Of a stretch of 64,000 bases of DNA, positions 1 through 8,814 are shown piece after piece. Positions within the stretch are counted from its first letter, which is position 1. Each line of letters begins with the position of its first letter. The DNA is taken from the NCBI GenBank assembly GCA_009692685.1, contig SHYS01000003.1, positions 62,001 through 126,000 on the forward strand, in the 5' to 3' direction. Made by a program: the position numbers and the translations under genes. Under the pieces are notes generated by a model. It did not search any database, had not been told where the DNA came from, and saw nothing but the letters and a program-made list of their open reading frames with translations. The DNA comes from Dehalococcoidia bacterium. GTDB lineage: Bacteria; Chloroflexota; Dehalococcoidia; UBA2979.

Positions 1-567
1 CGAGAGGCCCTTGTGCTTCGGACCCGTGGGGTCCGTGCGGGCGGCGACCCACCCCATGTTGGCGTCTTGGGCGCCGGCAATCCAGACCTTCTGCCCGTTG
101 AGGACGTACGTGTCGCCATCACGAACCGCTCGCGTCTGGATCGAGGCGAGGTCGGAGCCAGAGCCCGGCTCTGTGTAGAGCAGGCTCCAGGAGTCGTCGC
201 CCCGGGTGATTCGAGGCAGGTAGGTGTCCTTCTGCTCCTGGTTGCCGAAGAGCATGATCGCGGGGCCCACGGCGGTCACGCCAGGGCCGCCGCCGCCGGG
301 CATGGCGTGATAGGCAGTCTCTTCGTTGAAGATGAGCTGCATCAGGTGGTTCGCGTCGAGGCCGCCGTATTGCTTCGGCCAGGCGAGCGCGAGCCAGTCC
401 TTCTGGGCCAGCAGCTTCGTCATCTGGTCGGCGAGCGCCTTACGGTCGTCGGAGTCAGCCGCCTCGATGAAGGAGCGATCGGACCAGTCTGCGGGCAGGT
501 GCTGCGCGAGGAAGGCGCGCAGGTCTGTTCGGAACTGCTCCTCCTGCGGGGTGAACTGGAAGTCCAT
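1..567 (-). CDS. Acyl-CoA dehydrogenase, N-terminal part (cut by window edge)
   Basis: Flavoprotein that would oxidise an acyl-CoA to the enoyl-CoA in fatty-acid or related acyl-CoA breakdown. The first 189 residues are present and the gene runs off the left edge. It begins MDFQFTPQEEQFR, the usual start of the all-alpha N-terminal domain. It continues through LAWPKQYGGL (about residue 61) into the FAD/substrate-binding middle domain, with LLYTEPGSGSDL (about 129-140) and NGQKVWIAGA (about 157-166). The catalytic base and C-terminal helical domain lie outside the window. The ATG follows AGGTAAG, a plausible ribosome site. It is divergent from prs. Substrate chain length cannot be told from this part. 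Confidence 0.93.
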   Translation of the reverse strand, partial: MDFQFTPQEEQFRTDLRAFLAQHLPADWSDRSFIEAADSDDRKALADQMTKLLAQKDWLALAWPKQYGGLDANHLMQLIFNEETAYHAMPGGGGPGVTAVGPAIMLFGNQEQKDTYLPRITRGDDSWSLLYTEPGSGSDLASIQTRAVRDGDTYVLNGQKVWIAGAQDANMGWVAARTDPTGPKHKGLS

Positions 568-740
568 GCACTTACCTGCTCGGTCTGCTCGCTGCGGGCT
601 GGCTGGGTCGAGGTGCGCGGCTCCTCAGCGGGCGACGTAACGATGTCGAAGAGAGTTGGGCGCGCTCCCATCATTGTAGCAACGCCGAGGAGCTGTGAGC
701 GGCTTTCAGGGCTAGCGTTGATTCTGGCAGGCCAATCTCC

Positions 741-749
741 TGCTAGGAT
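741..749 (+). promoter_or_regulatory. Extended -10 promoter candidate for prs
   Basis: TGCTAGGAT, a TGn-extended -10 box, lies about 40 bases upstream of the prs start in the divergent gap between the acyl-CoA dehydrogenase and prs genes. No good -35 box is seen at 17 bases. The inferred leader is about 35 bases and contains the ribosome site. Confidence 0.4.
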
Positions 750-789
750 TCAGATACCCCGCGTGCCTCGATTCCCGGAAGGTGGCTTC

Positions 790-1734
790 GTGGTTTCGGA
801 GCTTGCGATCTTCACGGGAAATGGCCAGCGACAGTTCGCCGAGGCCGTCTGCCGCCACCTCGAGATGCCTCTGGGCGAGGTGGAGGTCTTTGAGTTCTCG
901 AACGAGAACATCTTCGTGCGTTACCTCGACAACATGCGCGAGCGTGATGTCTTCCTCGTGCAGCCGATCTCGAGCCCGGTGAACACGCGGCTCATGGAGC
1001 TGCTGATCATGATCGACGCGGCGAAGCGCGCTTCCGCCGGGCGCATCACTGCCGTCATGCCTTACTTCCCCTACGGCCGTTCCGACAAGAAGGACCAGCC
1101 ACGTGTGCCGATCACCGCGAGATTGCTCGCGAATTTCCTCGAGGTAGCGGGCGCGGATCGAGTGCTGACGGTCGACCTGCACGCGGGGCAGATCCAGGGG
1201 TTCTTCAACATCCCGCTGGACGAGCTGACGGCACTGCCAATGGTCGCCGAGTACTTCCGCTCCTTGAACCTCGCTGCCCCCGTAGTTGTGGCAACAGACG
1301 CCGGCGGGGCCAAGCGCGCCGATAAGATGGCTGAACGCCTCGGCTGCGGATTTGCGATCGTCGACAAGCGACGCGAGGGTAATGACGAACGTGCGACCGC
1401 CAGCACTCTCATCGGCGACGTCTCCGGAAAGGACGCGATCATCATCGATGACGAGATTCTCACGGGCGGCACCGTGGCCGCGGCGGTGACGCTGTTGCGC
1501 GAGCGCGGTGCGCGTTCGGTCTACGTGGCGTGCGTGCATGCGCTGTTCACGGACCGGGCCTTCGAGCTCCTCGACAGCAAGGACACGACGGAGCTCGTCT
1601 TCACGGACACGCTGCCGGTGGACCGCACGAGGTTCAAGAACGTCCCGACGACCCAGCTCTCGCTGGCGCCGCTGATCGGCGACGCGATCCACCGCATCCA
1701 CGCCGGCGGCTCCGTCGGCGCGCTCTTCCTCTAG
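790..1734 (+). CDS. prs: Ribose-phosphate pyrophosphokinase (PRPP synthase)
   Basis: Transfers the pyrophosphate of ATP to ribose 5-phosphate to make PRPP for nucleotide, histidine, tryptophan and NAD synthesis. The protein is 314 residues, the normal family length. It has the early phosphoribosyltransferase-like domain (ELAIFTGNGQRQFAEAV), the flexible-loop and ATP region MPYFPYGRSDKKD, the metal/ribose signature VLTVDLHAGQIQGFF, and the PRPP-binding loop DAIIIDDEILTGGT. The end is SVGALFL, close to the usual SVSxLF. The open frame extends far upstream, but that part is antisense to the acyl-CoA dehydrogenase gene. I chose the GTG preceded by GGAAGGTGG because it gives the family N-terminus. 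Confidence 0.97.
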   Translation: MVSELAIFTGNGQRQFAEAVCRHLEMPLGEVEVFEFSNENIFVRYLDNMRERDVFLVQPISSPVNTRLMELLIMIDAAKRASAGRITAVMPYFPYGRSDKKDQPRVPITARLLANFLEVAGADRVLTVDLHAGQIQGFFNIPLDELTALPMVAEYFRSLNLAAPVVVATDAGGAKRADKMAERLGCGFAIVDKRREGNDERATASTLIGDVSGKDAIIIDDEILTGGTVAAAVTLLRERGARSVYVACVHALFTDRAFELLDSKDTTELVFTDTLPVDRTRFKNVPTTQLSLAPLIGDAIHRIHAGGSVGALFL

Positions 1735-1794
1735 CGGTCGGGCCGAGGACTGCCGTCCGCCGCGTCCGCTTGAATCGCGGGGTGTTTCGCCTTC

Positions 1795-1938
1795 CCGTTC
1801 GTGGTGAGTTGAGCCTGCCCTGATCCTGTCGAAGGGAACCACACCGAAGTCATCGACAGTGCGCGGATCGCGTTTGTGAGGAAGTAACGCGGGCCACTGA
1901 GGAAGGCGATGCGCTTCGCCAGGCTCAGGGCGAACGGG
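1795..1938. repeat. Dispersed repeat remnants in the prs-fabF gap
   Basis: The gap between prs and fabF (1735-1980) holds no convincing gene. It contains CCGTTCGTGGTGAG (1795-1808), CCTGTCGAAGGG nearby, and AGGCTCAGGGCGAACGG (1921-1937). These are parts of a repeat that recurs at 31598-31665 and as a near-perfect inverted pair at 62999-63110. It looks like a palindromic intergenic repeat that has been rearranged here. Confidence 0.6.
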
Positions 1939-1980
1939 GGACGGCGTGCCAGCGACTCGGATCCCCGCAGAAGCCCCGCG

Positions 1981-3240
1981 CTATCCCTCCCAGCGGCGCA
2001 ACACCAGCACCGCGTTCTGGCCGCCGAAGCCGAACGAGTTCTTGAGGAGCGTGCGCACTTCGTGCGTTCGCGTGGTGTTCGCGACGTAGTCGAGGTCGCA
2101 CTGCGGGTCGGGGTGATCGAGGTTGATCGTCGGCGCCAGCTGGCCGAAGAGCAGCGTTTGCACGGCCGCCACAGTCTCGACGCCACCCGCGCCACCGAGA
2201 AGGTGCCCGATCTGCGACTTCATTGCGGAGAGCGGCACGTGATAGGCACGCTCGCCGAACACCGCCTTCACCGCCTGCGTCTCCGCAATGTCTCCCACAT
2301 CGGTCGAGGTGGCGTGCGCGGAGATGTAGTCGATCTCCTCGATGGTGACGTTGGCGTCGTCGAGGGCGGTGCGCATCGCGCGGGCCGCGCCATCCCCGCC
2401 TTCGGAGGGAGCGACGAGGTACGCGGCGTCGGCGGTCACGCCGTAGCCGAGGATCTCAGCGAGCGGCATCGCGCCTCGAGCGCGGGCGTGGTCCAACTCC
2501 TCCAGCACCAGGACACCGGCGCCCTCGGCGGGAGCGAACCCGTCGCGGTCGCGGTCGAACGGGCGGCTGGCGCGCTCGGGCTGGTCGTTGTGTGACGTGG
2601 CGAGGGCGCGCATTGCCACAAAGCCCGCGAGGCCGATCTCGCTGATCCCCGCCTCGGTGCCACCGGCCAGCATCACCTCGGCGCGTCCGGAGCGAATCAC
2701 CTCGAAGGCGTCGCCGATCGCCTGCGTGCCCGCGGCGCAGGCCGTGGTCACGGTGTTCGAGTACCCCAGCAATCCGAGCTGAATCGTGACGTTGGCTGCG
2801 GCCATGTTCGGCAGCATCTTCGCCATGAAGAGCGGGTCCACCTTGCTTCCGCCGCGGGTGAGGACGGTACGCATCGTCTCGTCGGTGTTCGGCAGGCCGC
2901 CGCCGCCCGTGCCGATGATGATGCCCGTGCGTGCGCGATCCTCGAGGGCGAGGTCGAGGCCGGCCTGCCCGACCGCCTGGCGCGCCGCCGCAACGGCGAA
3001 CTGGCTGAAGCGCGCCATGCGCCGCGCGTCCCGCCGGTCCATGTAGACCGTGGGATCGAAGTCCTGGACCTCGCCGCCGACCTGCGCGGGGTAGTTGGTG
3101 GGATCGACCAGCGAGAGGCGCCGGATGCCGGAGCGCCCCTCGATGGCGGCACGCCACATCGAGGGGACGTCGTTGCCGATAGGCGACAGCACGCCTGTCC
3201 CAGTCACGACCACGCGCCGCCTGCCGTTGCCGGTGGCCAT
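1981..3240 (-). CDS. fabF: 3-oxoacyl-ACP synthase II
   Basis: Condensing enzyme of type II fatty-acid synthesis: extends acyl-ACP with malonyl-ACP. It has 419 residues, the usual length. The nucleophile is Cys168 in TTACAAGTQAIGDAF. The two catalytic histidines are His309 (ISAHATSTDVGD) and His346 (KSQIGHLLGGAGGVE, with Lys341). The C-terminal NSFGFGGQNA motif is present. HATST in place of the common HGTST is a mild variation. The ATG is preceded by GGGGGAGG. It lies 32 bases downstream of folC on the same strand, so the two may be co-transcribed. No acpP or fabD is adjacent. Confidence 0.96.
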   Translation of the reverse strand: MATGNGRRRVVVTGTGVLSPIGNDVPSMWRAAIEGRSGIRRLSLVDPTNYPAQVGGEVQDFDPTVYMDRRDARRMARFSQFAVAAARQAVGQAGLDLALEDRARTGIIIGTGGGGLPNTDETMRTVLTRGGSKVDPLFMAKMLPNMAAANVTIQLGLLGYSNTVTTACAAGTQAIGDAFEVIRSGRAEVMLAGGTEAGISEIGLAGFVAMRALATSHNDQPERASRPFDRDRDGFAPAEGAGVLVLEELDHARARGAMPLAEILGYGVTADAAYLVAPSEGGDGAARAMRTALDDANVTIEEIDYISAHATSTDVGDIAETQAVKAVFGERAYHVPLSAMKSQIGHLLGGAGGVETVAAVQTLLFGQLAPTINLDHPDPQCDLDYVANTTRTHEVRTLLKNSFGFGGQNAVLVLRRWEG

Positions 3241-3272
3241 CGAAAGACCTCCCCCGTCGCGAGAAATCGAGT

Positions 3273-4625
3273 TTAGCGCAGCCCGAGTGCACGATCTCCG
3301 GTAATGGCCAGAATCGCCTCCCGGGCATCGGCAACCGTGTAGAGGCTTCCCACGACCAGGATCGACGCGCGCACCCCACCTAGGTCCGTCGCAAGCTCGA
3401 TCGCCGACGGCACGTCGCGCGCGGTCTGGGCCATTCCGCCCTGCGACGTGAAGGCACGGGCGACCTCGGCGGCTGGCGCGGCGCGAGGTGAACTCGGGGG
3501 CGCGACCACGATGGTGTCAGTCACACCGAGCAGCTCGCGAGCCACCGCCTCGATGTCCCGCCCGGCGAGCATCCCGACCACGAGCACGCGCGGGCGCGGC
3601 ACTGCGACGGCCTCGACGGTTTCGCGGAAGCGCTTCGCTGCCAGCGGGGTGTGCAGTCCGTCCACGATCAGCAGTGGCGAGCGGCGCAGCACTTCGAAAC
3701 GGCCGGGGAGGCGCGCGGCGCGCAGGCCGTGAGTGACCGCGTCCGCCGAGATCTCCTCGCCTGCCCGCTCGAGGGCGAGTTCGGCGGCGCGGACGGCGGC
3801 GGCCACGTTCTCGCGTTGGTGGGGCCCGACGAGGTCCGTCTTGAGTCCGCGGTAGGTGGCATGCGGCGTCCGCAGATCGAGCTGCTGCTCCTCGAGGCCC
3901 TGCGCGACGACGCGGATGGCGCACTCCTCGGTGACCACGTGCAGGGTGGCGCCCATCTCCGCGGTACGCGCCCGCACGACATCGAGGGCGGACTCGCGCA
4001 TGGGCGCCGCTACCACCTCGCAGGGGCCGGTGATGATCCCCGCCTTCTCGGCGGCGATCAGCGGAATCGTCTCGCCGAGGATCGCCGTGTGCTCGAGGTC
4101 GATGGCCGTGATCACAGCCACGTCTTTGGAGACGACGACGTTCGTGGTGTCGAGCCGACCGCCGAGGCCGACTTCGAGAACCTGCCATCTGCAGCCCGCC
4201 TCAGCGCCCGCAAGCCAGCCGAGGACGGTGAGCAGCTCGAAGTACGACCAGCCCGCGGTGGCCGGATCGGCGAGGAGGGTGCGTGCGTGGCGCGCGAACG
4301 CGGCGTAGTCGATAGGCGCGCCATCGATGGAGACACGCTCGCGCGCCGAGTGCAGGTCAGGGCTGGTGAGGAGGAGTGTATGTTTGCCGGCGGCGCGCAG
4401 CATCGAGGCGGTGAGCGTCGCGACCGAACCTTTGCCCTTCGATCCCGCCACGTGCACGGTGCGCCGCGCGTCGGTCCGCCCGTGAGCGTCGAGGTACGCC
4501 TTGATGTGGTCGATATCCCACTTCGCGGCGTCGGCGGCGTTGCCCGAGCGCTCGAAGCCGCCGCGGGCAAGCAGCGTGCGCATCACCTCGATGTAGGCGA
4601 GCGGGCCAGCCTCGTCGATCGTCAT
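3273..4625 (-). CDS. folC: Bifunctional folylpolyglutamate synthase / dihydrofolate synthase
   Basis: ATP-dependent ligase that adds glutamate to dihydropteroate and to folates, in the cytoplasm. It has 450 residues. The Mur-ligase P-loop is HVAGSKGKGSVATLT (about residues 62-76), followed by SPDLHSARERVSIDG. The central domain carries VGLGGRLDTTNVV and ITAIDLEHTAILG, both classic FolC signatures. The C-terminal domain contains LIVDGLHTP where many family members have DGAHNP, so the usual Ala-His-Asn is altered. The start is supported by a TACACT box six bases upstream, which suggests a leaderless mRNA. A downstream ATG (MRTLLARGG) is the alternative start. Confidence 0.95.
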   Translation of the reverse strand: MTIDEAGPLAYIEVMRTLLARGGFERSGNAADAAKWDIDHIKAYLDAHGRTDARRTVHVAGSKGKGSVATLTASMLRAAGKHTLLLTSPDLHSARERVSIDGAPIDYAAFARHARTLLADPATAGWSYFELLTVLGWLAGAEAGCRWQVLEVGLGGRLDTTNVVVSKDVAVITAIDLEHTAILGETIPLIAAEKAGIITGPCEVVAAPMRESALDVVRARTAEMGATLHVVTEECAIRVVAQGLEEQQLDLRTPHATYRGLKTDLVGPHQRENVAAAVRAAELALERAGEEISADAVTHGLRAARLPGRFEVLRRSPLLIVDGLHTPLAAKRFRETVEAVAVPRPRVLVVGMLAGRDIEAVARELLGVTDTIVVAPPSSPRAAPAAEVARAFTSQGGMAQTARDVPSAIELATDLGGVRASILVVGSLYTVADAREAILAITGDRALGLR

Positions 4626-4631
4626 ACGGCG

Positions 4632-4637
4632 AGTGTA
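4632..4637 (-). promoter_or_regulatory. TACACT -10 box for leaderless folC
   Basis: TACACT on the minus strand, then six bases, then the folC ATG. Identical sequence and spacing occur before the metallopeptidase at 17857 and the response regulator at 46075. The expected transcription start would fall on or next to the start codon. Confidence 0.55.
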
Positions 4638-4703
4638 GGCGCGCGCCCACGAGGGAGGGGCCGCCTGCCAGGCCGGGATGTGCCTCGATCGTCCGATGGC
4701 TGC

Positions 4704-4709
4704 TACGTT
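4704..4709 (+). promoter_or_regulatory. TACGTT -10 box for the gene at 4716
   Basis: TACGTT followed by six bases and ATG. It is divergent to the folC box 67 bases away. The intervening TTGGAG could alternatively act as a weak ribosome site. Confidence 0.45.
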
Positions 4710-4715
4710 TGGAGC

Positions 4716-5444
4716 ATGACGGCCTCAACCCTTCCGACCGATAGCCGCTGGCGACGAGCTGCCGAGGAGCCTGCGCACCCGCTCGCGCGCCTCGCTGGTG
4801 CGGAGGTGGGCGAGGACGTCCGCCTCGAGGTGCACCTCGGACCGAGAAACCACGTGGGATCGACATACTTCCGCGTCTATCTGGTGACCGAGACGTTCGG
4901 CGCGGTGGTGGAGCCGCTGATCTTTGGATTGCAGAACAGCGGGCCGTATCCGGGGTACAACTGGCTGGAGGTCATCGAGTGGCGCGATGTACTGCCGCTC
5001 TCGGACGGCCGCACCGTGGAGGTACCCGCGGGCATCGAACGTCAGGTATTCCGCAGACTCGGCGAGCTCGTACCTGCAGGCGGCCACCTGATGGTCGAGT
5101 ACGACTCGCCCGGCCGGGTGATCACGGCGAAAGCGCTCTACCTCAAGGTGCCGCCCGCCGCGACACCACTGGGCGCCCTGCTCGCGGCCGCGGGCTGCGG
5201 CGACGCCTTCCGCGACTGGTACATCTCCGAGGGTGGCCGCGAGGGGCCGCGGAAGCTGCAGGGCTTCAAGGCCATGAACGCGGAGCACGCCCGTACGCGC
5301 GGCATTGAGGCGATCGCGAGCCTCGAAGCGTTTCTGGAGCGCGACGACGACATCGACTGGGACGTGCTGGCGCAGTGCCGCCCCATCGCTCAGAAGGCAC
5401 TTGGCGACCTGCAGGTGCGTTACCTCGGAGCCACCCGTTTGTAG
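4716..5444 (+). CDS. Conserved-looking protein of unknown function
   Basis: 242 residues; I do not recognise the family. It appears soluble, with no signal peptide or membrane segment. The middle is rich in beta-strand-like segments (STYFRVYLVTETFGAVV, LIFGLQNSGPYPGYNWLEV). The C-terminal half contains GREGPRKLQGFKAMN and an alpha-helical tail rich in acidic residues (FLERDDDIDWDVLAQ). It is divergent from folC and has the codon pattern of its neighbours (G/C in third positions), so it is very likely a real gene. The open frame extends far upstream but that part is antisense to folC; the ATG chosen has the TACGTT box in front. Confidence 0.8.
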   Translation: MTASTLPTDSRWRRAAEEPAHPLARLAGAEVGEDVRLEVHLGPRNHVGSTYFRVYLVTETFGAVVEPLIFGLQNSGPYPGYNWLEVIEWRDVLPLSDGRTVEVPAGIERQVFRRLGELVPAGGHLMVEYDSPGRVITAKALYLKVPPAATPLGALLAAAGCGDAFRDWYISEGGREGPRKLQGFKAMNAEHARTRGIEAIASLEAFLERDDDIDWDVLAQCRPIAQKALGDLQVRYLGATRL

Positions 5445-5538
5445 GTAGTTGTCCCGAGTGAGCGACGTCTTCGAAGCTGCTAGCATCGGGGTCGCGGGTC
5501 GCATCGACGGCACGCCCACATTGTCCCTCGCACCTGAC

Positions 5539-5571
5539 GACTGCGCTGGCCGCCCCCCGGCCCGCGCAGTC
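5539..5571 (+). promoter_or_regulatory. Strong hairpin in the leader of the FBP aldolase/phosphatase gene
   Basis: GACTGCGC and GCGCAGTC form an 8-bp outer stem. After one mismatch, GGCCG and CGGCC add 5 bp around a five-base C loop. It lies between a possible -10 (TAGCAT, 5481) and the ATG at 5604. There is no U-run, so it is not a simple terminator. A role in mRNA stability or control is only a guess. Confidence 0.4.
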
Positions 5572-5603
5572 GAGGATGCAACGCGCTGACGACGGAGGAC
5601 CGG

Positions 5604-6701
5604 ATGCCCCAGACCTTGAGCGTGATCAAAGCGGACGTCGGGGGGTATGTCGGGCATTCGGCCATGCACACGGATGTAATGGACGCCGGGAATGAGGCGA
5701 TGACGCGGGCGATCCAGTCGGGCCTGCTGATCGATGCGCACGTGTCGTCGTGCGGTGATGACATGTTCCTGATCATGTCGCACGACCGCGGCGAGGACGA
5801 CGTGGAGATCCACCGGCTCGCCTGGGACGCGTTTGTCGCCGGGACAGAAGTCGCCAAGCGACTGAGCCTCTATGGTGCCGGGCAAGACCTGCTGGCTGAC
5901 GCATTCTCGGGGAATATCCGGGGGATGGGGCCTGGTTCGGCCGAACTCGAGCTCGAGGAGCGGCCGTCGGAGCCGATCATCGTGCTCATGGCCGACAAGA
6001 CGTCGGCTGGCGCCTTCAACCTGCCCTTCTACAAGATGTTCGCGGACCCCTTCAACACGGCTGGCCTCGTGATTTCCGAGGCGCTGCACGACGGCTTCGC
6101 CTTCGAGGTTCACGACGTGAAAGAGCACAAGAAGATCGTCTTCAACTCCCCGGAGGAGCTGTACGACCTGCTGGTGTTCATCGGCTCGCCCGCCCGCTTT
6201 GCGGTGAAGCGCGTGATCGCTCGCCAGACCGGCGAGGTGGCGGCGGTCTCCTCGACCGACAAGCTCTCGCTGATCGCTGGCCGCTACGTCGGCAAGGACG
6301 ACCCGGCGGCGGTGATTCGCTGCCAGGGCGCGTTCCCGGCGGTCGGTGAGGTCCTGGAGCCGTTCACGCACGCGTGGATCGTCGAGGGGTTCATGCGCGG
6401 GTCGCATTACGGACCGCTGATGCCGGTGTCGCGCGCGCAGGCGACGCCCGCTCGCTTCGATGGCCCGCCGCGCCTGGTGGCGCTGGGCTTCCAGCTGGCG
6501 CAGGGCAAGCTGGTGGGGCCGCGAGACATGTTCGACGACATCTCCTTCGACAACGCGCGCGCCGAAGCGAACCGCGTGGCGGACCACCTCCGCAAGCACG
6601 GTCCCTTCGAGCCGCACCGCCTCCCCCTCGACGAGATGGAGTACACGACGATGCCCGCCGTGGCGGCCAAGATGTCGAGTCGTTGGGAGACGCTGACCTA
6701 G
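5604..6701 (+). CDS. fbp: Fructose-1,6-bisphosphate aldolase/phosphatase (class V FBPase)
   Basis: Bifunctional gluconeogenic enzyme: condenses glyceraldehyde 3-phosphate and DHAP to FBP and dephosphorylates it to fructose 6-phosphate. It has 365 residues, the usual length. The N-terminal Mg-binding strand SVIKADVGGYVGH, the segment VSSCGDDMFLIMSHDRG and the conserved block ADKTSAGAFNLPFYKMFADP are all typical, as is KDDPAAVIRCQGAFPA near the C-terminus. This family is characteristic of archaea and deep-branching or thermophilic bacteria, where it makes gluconeogenesis effectively one-way. A GGAGG ribosome site precedes the ATG. The strong leader hairpin at 5539 hints at regulation of this step. 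Confidence 0.95.
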   Translation: MPQTLSVIKADVGGYVGHSAMHTDVMDAGNEAMTRAIQSGLLIDAHVSSCGDDMFLIMSHDRGEDDVEIHRLAWDAFVAGTEVAKRLSLYGAGQDLLADAFSGNIRGMGPGSAELELEERPSEPIIVLMADKTSAGAFNLPFYKMFADPFNTAGLVISEALHDGFAFEVHDVKEHKKIVFNSPEELYDLLVFIGSPARFAVKRVIARQTGEVAAVSSTDKLSLIAGRYVGKDDPAAVIRCQGAFPAVGEVLEPFTHAWIVEGFMRGSHYGPLMPVSRAQATPARFDGPPRLVALGFQLAQGKLVGPRDMFDDISFDNARAEANRVADHLRKHGPFEPHRLPLDEMEYTTMPAVAAKMSSRWETLT

Positions 6702-6710
6702 CAACGCCGT

Positions 6711-6716
6711 TACGCT
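6711..6716 (+). promoter_or_regulatory. TACGCT -10 box before the broken VOC gene
   Basis: TACGCT, seven bases, then ATG at 6724. It matches the leaderless pattern seen at other starts in the window, although the gene behind it is broken. Confidence 0.35.
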
Positions 6717-6723
6717 GACGAGC

Positions 6724-7093
6724 ATGGACCCAAGTGTCTCGATCATCAGCCTCGTCTGGCCCGTGGCGCGCGAGGCCGAGGACATCGCGTTTTTCGCGCG
6801 CGGGAGTCATCCTCGCGCTGTATCCTCGGCACCTGCTCGCCGAGGACGCCGGCGTCCCCGCAGAGGGCGAGGGGTTCGCGGAGTTTGCGCTGGCCCACAA
6901 CGTCGGGTCAAAGGAGCGCGTTGACGAGGTGCTAGCCGTCGCTGTCGAGGCCGGCGCGCGCCTCGTGAAACCCGCCATCGATGTGTTCTGGGGTGGGTAC
7001 CCGGGCTATTGCGCCGATCCAGATGGTTTTCTCTGAAAAGTAGCATGGAACCCCAACTGGGCGTCGTTGCCAGACGGCTCAGCCCAACCTCCG
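6724..7093 (+). pseudogene. VOC (glyoxalase/bleomycin-resistance) family pseudogene
   Basis: Remnant of a small VOC-superfamily protein. The first frame gives MDPSVSIISLVWPVAREAEDIAFFARG. A frameshift near 6800 then leads into GVILALYPRHLLAEDAGV, ALAHNVGSKERVDEVLA and FWGGYPGYCADPDGFL. The segment between ISLVW and AFFARG is about 20 residues shorter than usual, suggesting an internal deletion. At 7034 the usual Trp codon of ADPDG(F/H)LWEVAWNPNW is TGA. Reading on gives KVAWNPNW, so the stop is a nonsense change inside the gene. A deletion, a frameshift and a stop together make function very unlikely. Confidence 0.85.
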
Positions 7094-7125
7094 TACTCGT
7101 CCGTACCAAAGCGAAACAGACAGCC

Positions 7126-7743
7126 ATGCCTGAGGATCGCCGCCTCGTCCTCGCTTCGTCGAATACGGGAAAGGCGCGAGAGTTCCGCGTGCTCCTAGAG
7201 GGCAGCGCGTGGACGCTGCTGCTGCCTTCGGAAGCGGGCCTCACGCCGCTCGATGTCACGGAGGGTGGACGCTCCTACCTCGAGAACGCCACGCTCAAGG
7301 CCGTGACCTACGCGTCGGCGAGCGGCCTGTCGGCGCTCGCCGACGACTCCGGCATTGAGGTAGACGCGCTTGACGGGCGCCCCGGGGTGCTCTCGGCCCG
7401 CTTCGGTGGGCGGCGCGCACCGGACGACGGCGCACGCTGGCGCTACATGCTGCACCTCCTCGAGGGCGTACCGCCGGCTCGACGGGGCGCACGCTTTCGC
7501 GCCGTTCTGGCGCTGGCGCTCCCCGGCGGTCTTACGTACGTCCGCGAGGGCACCGTCGAGGGCCGCATCGCCGTCGAGGCGCGTGGTGAAGGTGGATTCG
7601 GGTACGACCCCGTATTCGAGCTGCCGGACGGTCGCACCATGGCCCAGTTGGGCGACGAGAAACAGCGCATCAGCCACCGAGCGCGGGCGATGCGTGCGAT
7701 GATGGAGGTCCTGAATCGGCTGGCGGCTGGCCGCCCCGGCTGA
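7126..7743 (+). CDS. rdgB: Non-canonical purine NTP pyrophosphatase (RdgB/HAM1)
   Basis: Hydrolyses dITP, ITP and XTP to the monophosphates, keeping deaminated purines out of DNA and RNA. It has 205 residues, the normal size. The N-terminal substrate loop is LASSNTGKAREF. The metal and base site is ALADDSGIEVDALDGRPGVLSARF. The C-terminal signature is GGFGYDPVFELPDGRTMAQL with EKQRISHRARAM. The start is the ATG at MPEDRRLVLASSN; the frame is open upstream only into the VOC remnant. It is followed after 32 bases by moaA. Confidence 0.96.
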   Translation: MPEDRRLVLASSNTGKAREFRVLLEGSAWTLLLPSEAGLTPLDVTEGGRSYLENATLKAVTYASASGLSALADDSGIEVDALDGRPGVLSARFGGRRAPDDGARWRYMLHLLEGVPPARRGARFRAVLALALPGGLTYVREGTVEGRIAVEARGEGGFGYDPVFELPDGRTMAQLGDEKQRISHRARAMRAMMEVLNRLAAGRPG

Positions 7744-7775
7744 ATCGTTCGCATCTCTAGCGCCGGAGGCACGCG

Positions 7776-8807
7776 GTGGACGCGACTCTCCCCTCCGCTC
7801 CCCCCGCCCTGCTCGACCGATTCGGGCGGCCGCTGCGCGACCTGCGCATCTCGGTGACGGATCGCTGCAACTTTCGCTGCCAGTACTGCATGCCTCGCGA
7901 GGTCTTCTGGCCGGGCTTCGAGTTCCTGAGGCGCGACGAGATCCTGAGCTTCGAGGAGATCACACGCCTGTCCAGGCTGTTCGCCGGCCTGGGCGTCCGC
8001 AAGATTCGCCTTACGGGCGGCGAGCCGACACTGCGTGCGGACCTGCCGAAGCTCATCGAGATGCTGGCGCCCATCGAAGACGTCGAAGTGACGCTGACCA
8101 CTAACGGGTCGTTGCTGACGCACCAGGCGCAGGCGCTGGCCGATGCCGGCCTGTGCCGGGTCACGGTGAGCCTCGACTCTCTCGATGACGCCGTGTTCCG
8201 TTCGATGAACGACATGGACTTTCCTGTGCGCCTGGTGCTCGAGGGCATCGAGGCCGCCGAGCGCGCGGGGCTCTCGCCGATCAAGGTGAACGCCGTCGTC
8301 CGCCGCGGCGTAAACGACCACACGGTGGTTGACCTCGCGCGGCACTTCAAGGGCAGCGGCCACATCGTACGTTTCATCGAGTACATGGACGTGGGCAACA
8401 CCAACGGCTGGCGCCTGGACGACGTCATCCCCGGCGCCGAGGTGGTGGCGCGCATCTCGCAGGAACTGCCGCTTGTCGCCCTCGACTCGAACTATCGAGG
8501 TGAGGTCGCGCAGCGCTGGGCCTACGCCGACGGCTCCGGCGAGGTGGGCGTCATCACCTCGGTCACACAGCCGTTCTGCGGGGACTGCACGCGCGCGCGG
8601 CTGACTGCGTCTGGGGAGCTGGTGACGTGCCTGTTCGCCGCGCACGGCCTCGATTTGCGGACACCGCTACGCGATGGCAGCAGCGACGCCGAGCTGGAGG
8701 CGGTCATCCGCGGTGTGTGGTCGCAGCGCGACGACCGCTACTCGGAGCTGCGCTCGGGTGCGACACGTGACCTGCCGCGCCTCGAGATGTCGCGGCTGGG
8801 AGGGTGA
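7776..8807 (+). CDS. moaA: GTP 3',8-cyclase (molybdenum cofactor synthesis)
   Basis: Radical SAM enzyme that converts GTP to 3',8-cyclo-GTP, the first step of molybdenum cofactor synthesis. It has 343 residues. The SAM 4Fe-4S cluster motif is Cys31, Cys35 and Cys38 ([13 protein letters not shown]). The second cluster is in [21 protein letters not shown]. The protein ends in Gly-Gly, which is required for activity in this family. GEPTLRADL and LTTNGSLLT fit the core TIM-barrel motifs. It starts with GTG. moaC begins seven bases after its stop, so the two form an operon covering both steps to cyclic pyranopterin monophosphate. Confidence 0.97.
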   Translation: MDATLPSAPPALLDRFGRPLRDLRISVTDRCNFRCQYCMPREVFWPGFEFLRRDEILSFEEITRLSRLFAGLGVRKIRLTGGEPTLRADLPKLIEMLAPIEDVEVTLTTNGSLLTHQAQALADAGLCRVTVSLDSLDDAVFRSMNDMDFPVRLVLEGIEAAERAGLSPIKVNAVVRRGVNDHTVVDLARHFKGSGHIVRFIEYMDVGNTNGWRLDDVIPGAEVVARISQELPLVALDSNYRGEVAQRWAYADGSGEVGVITSVTQPFCGDCTRARLTASGELVTCLFAAHGLDLRTPLRDGSSDAELEAVIRGVWSQRDDRYSELRSGATRDLPRLEMSRLGG

Positions 8808-8814
8808 ACGCCTC

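Noticed and set aside
13..789. Extending prs upstream in the same frame
   Set aside because: The upstream part is antisense to the acyl-CoA dehydrogenase and unlike Prs; the GTG with GGAAGGTGG gives the normal length.
4725..6785. A 686-codon open frame on the minus strand
   Set aside because: Antisense to the gene at 4716 and to the FBP aldolase/phosphatase; composition is typical of a shadow frame.
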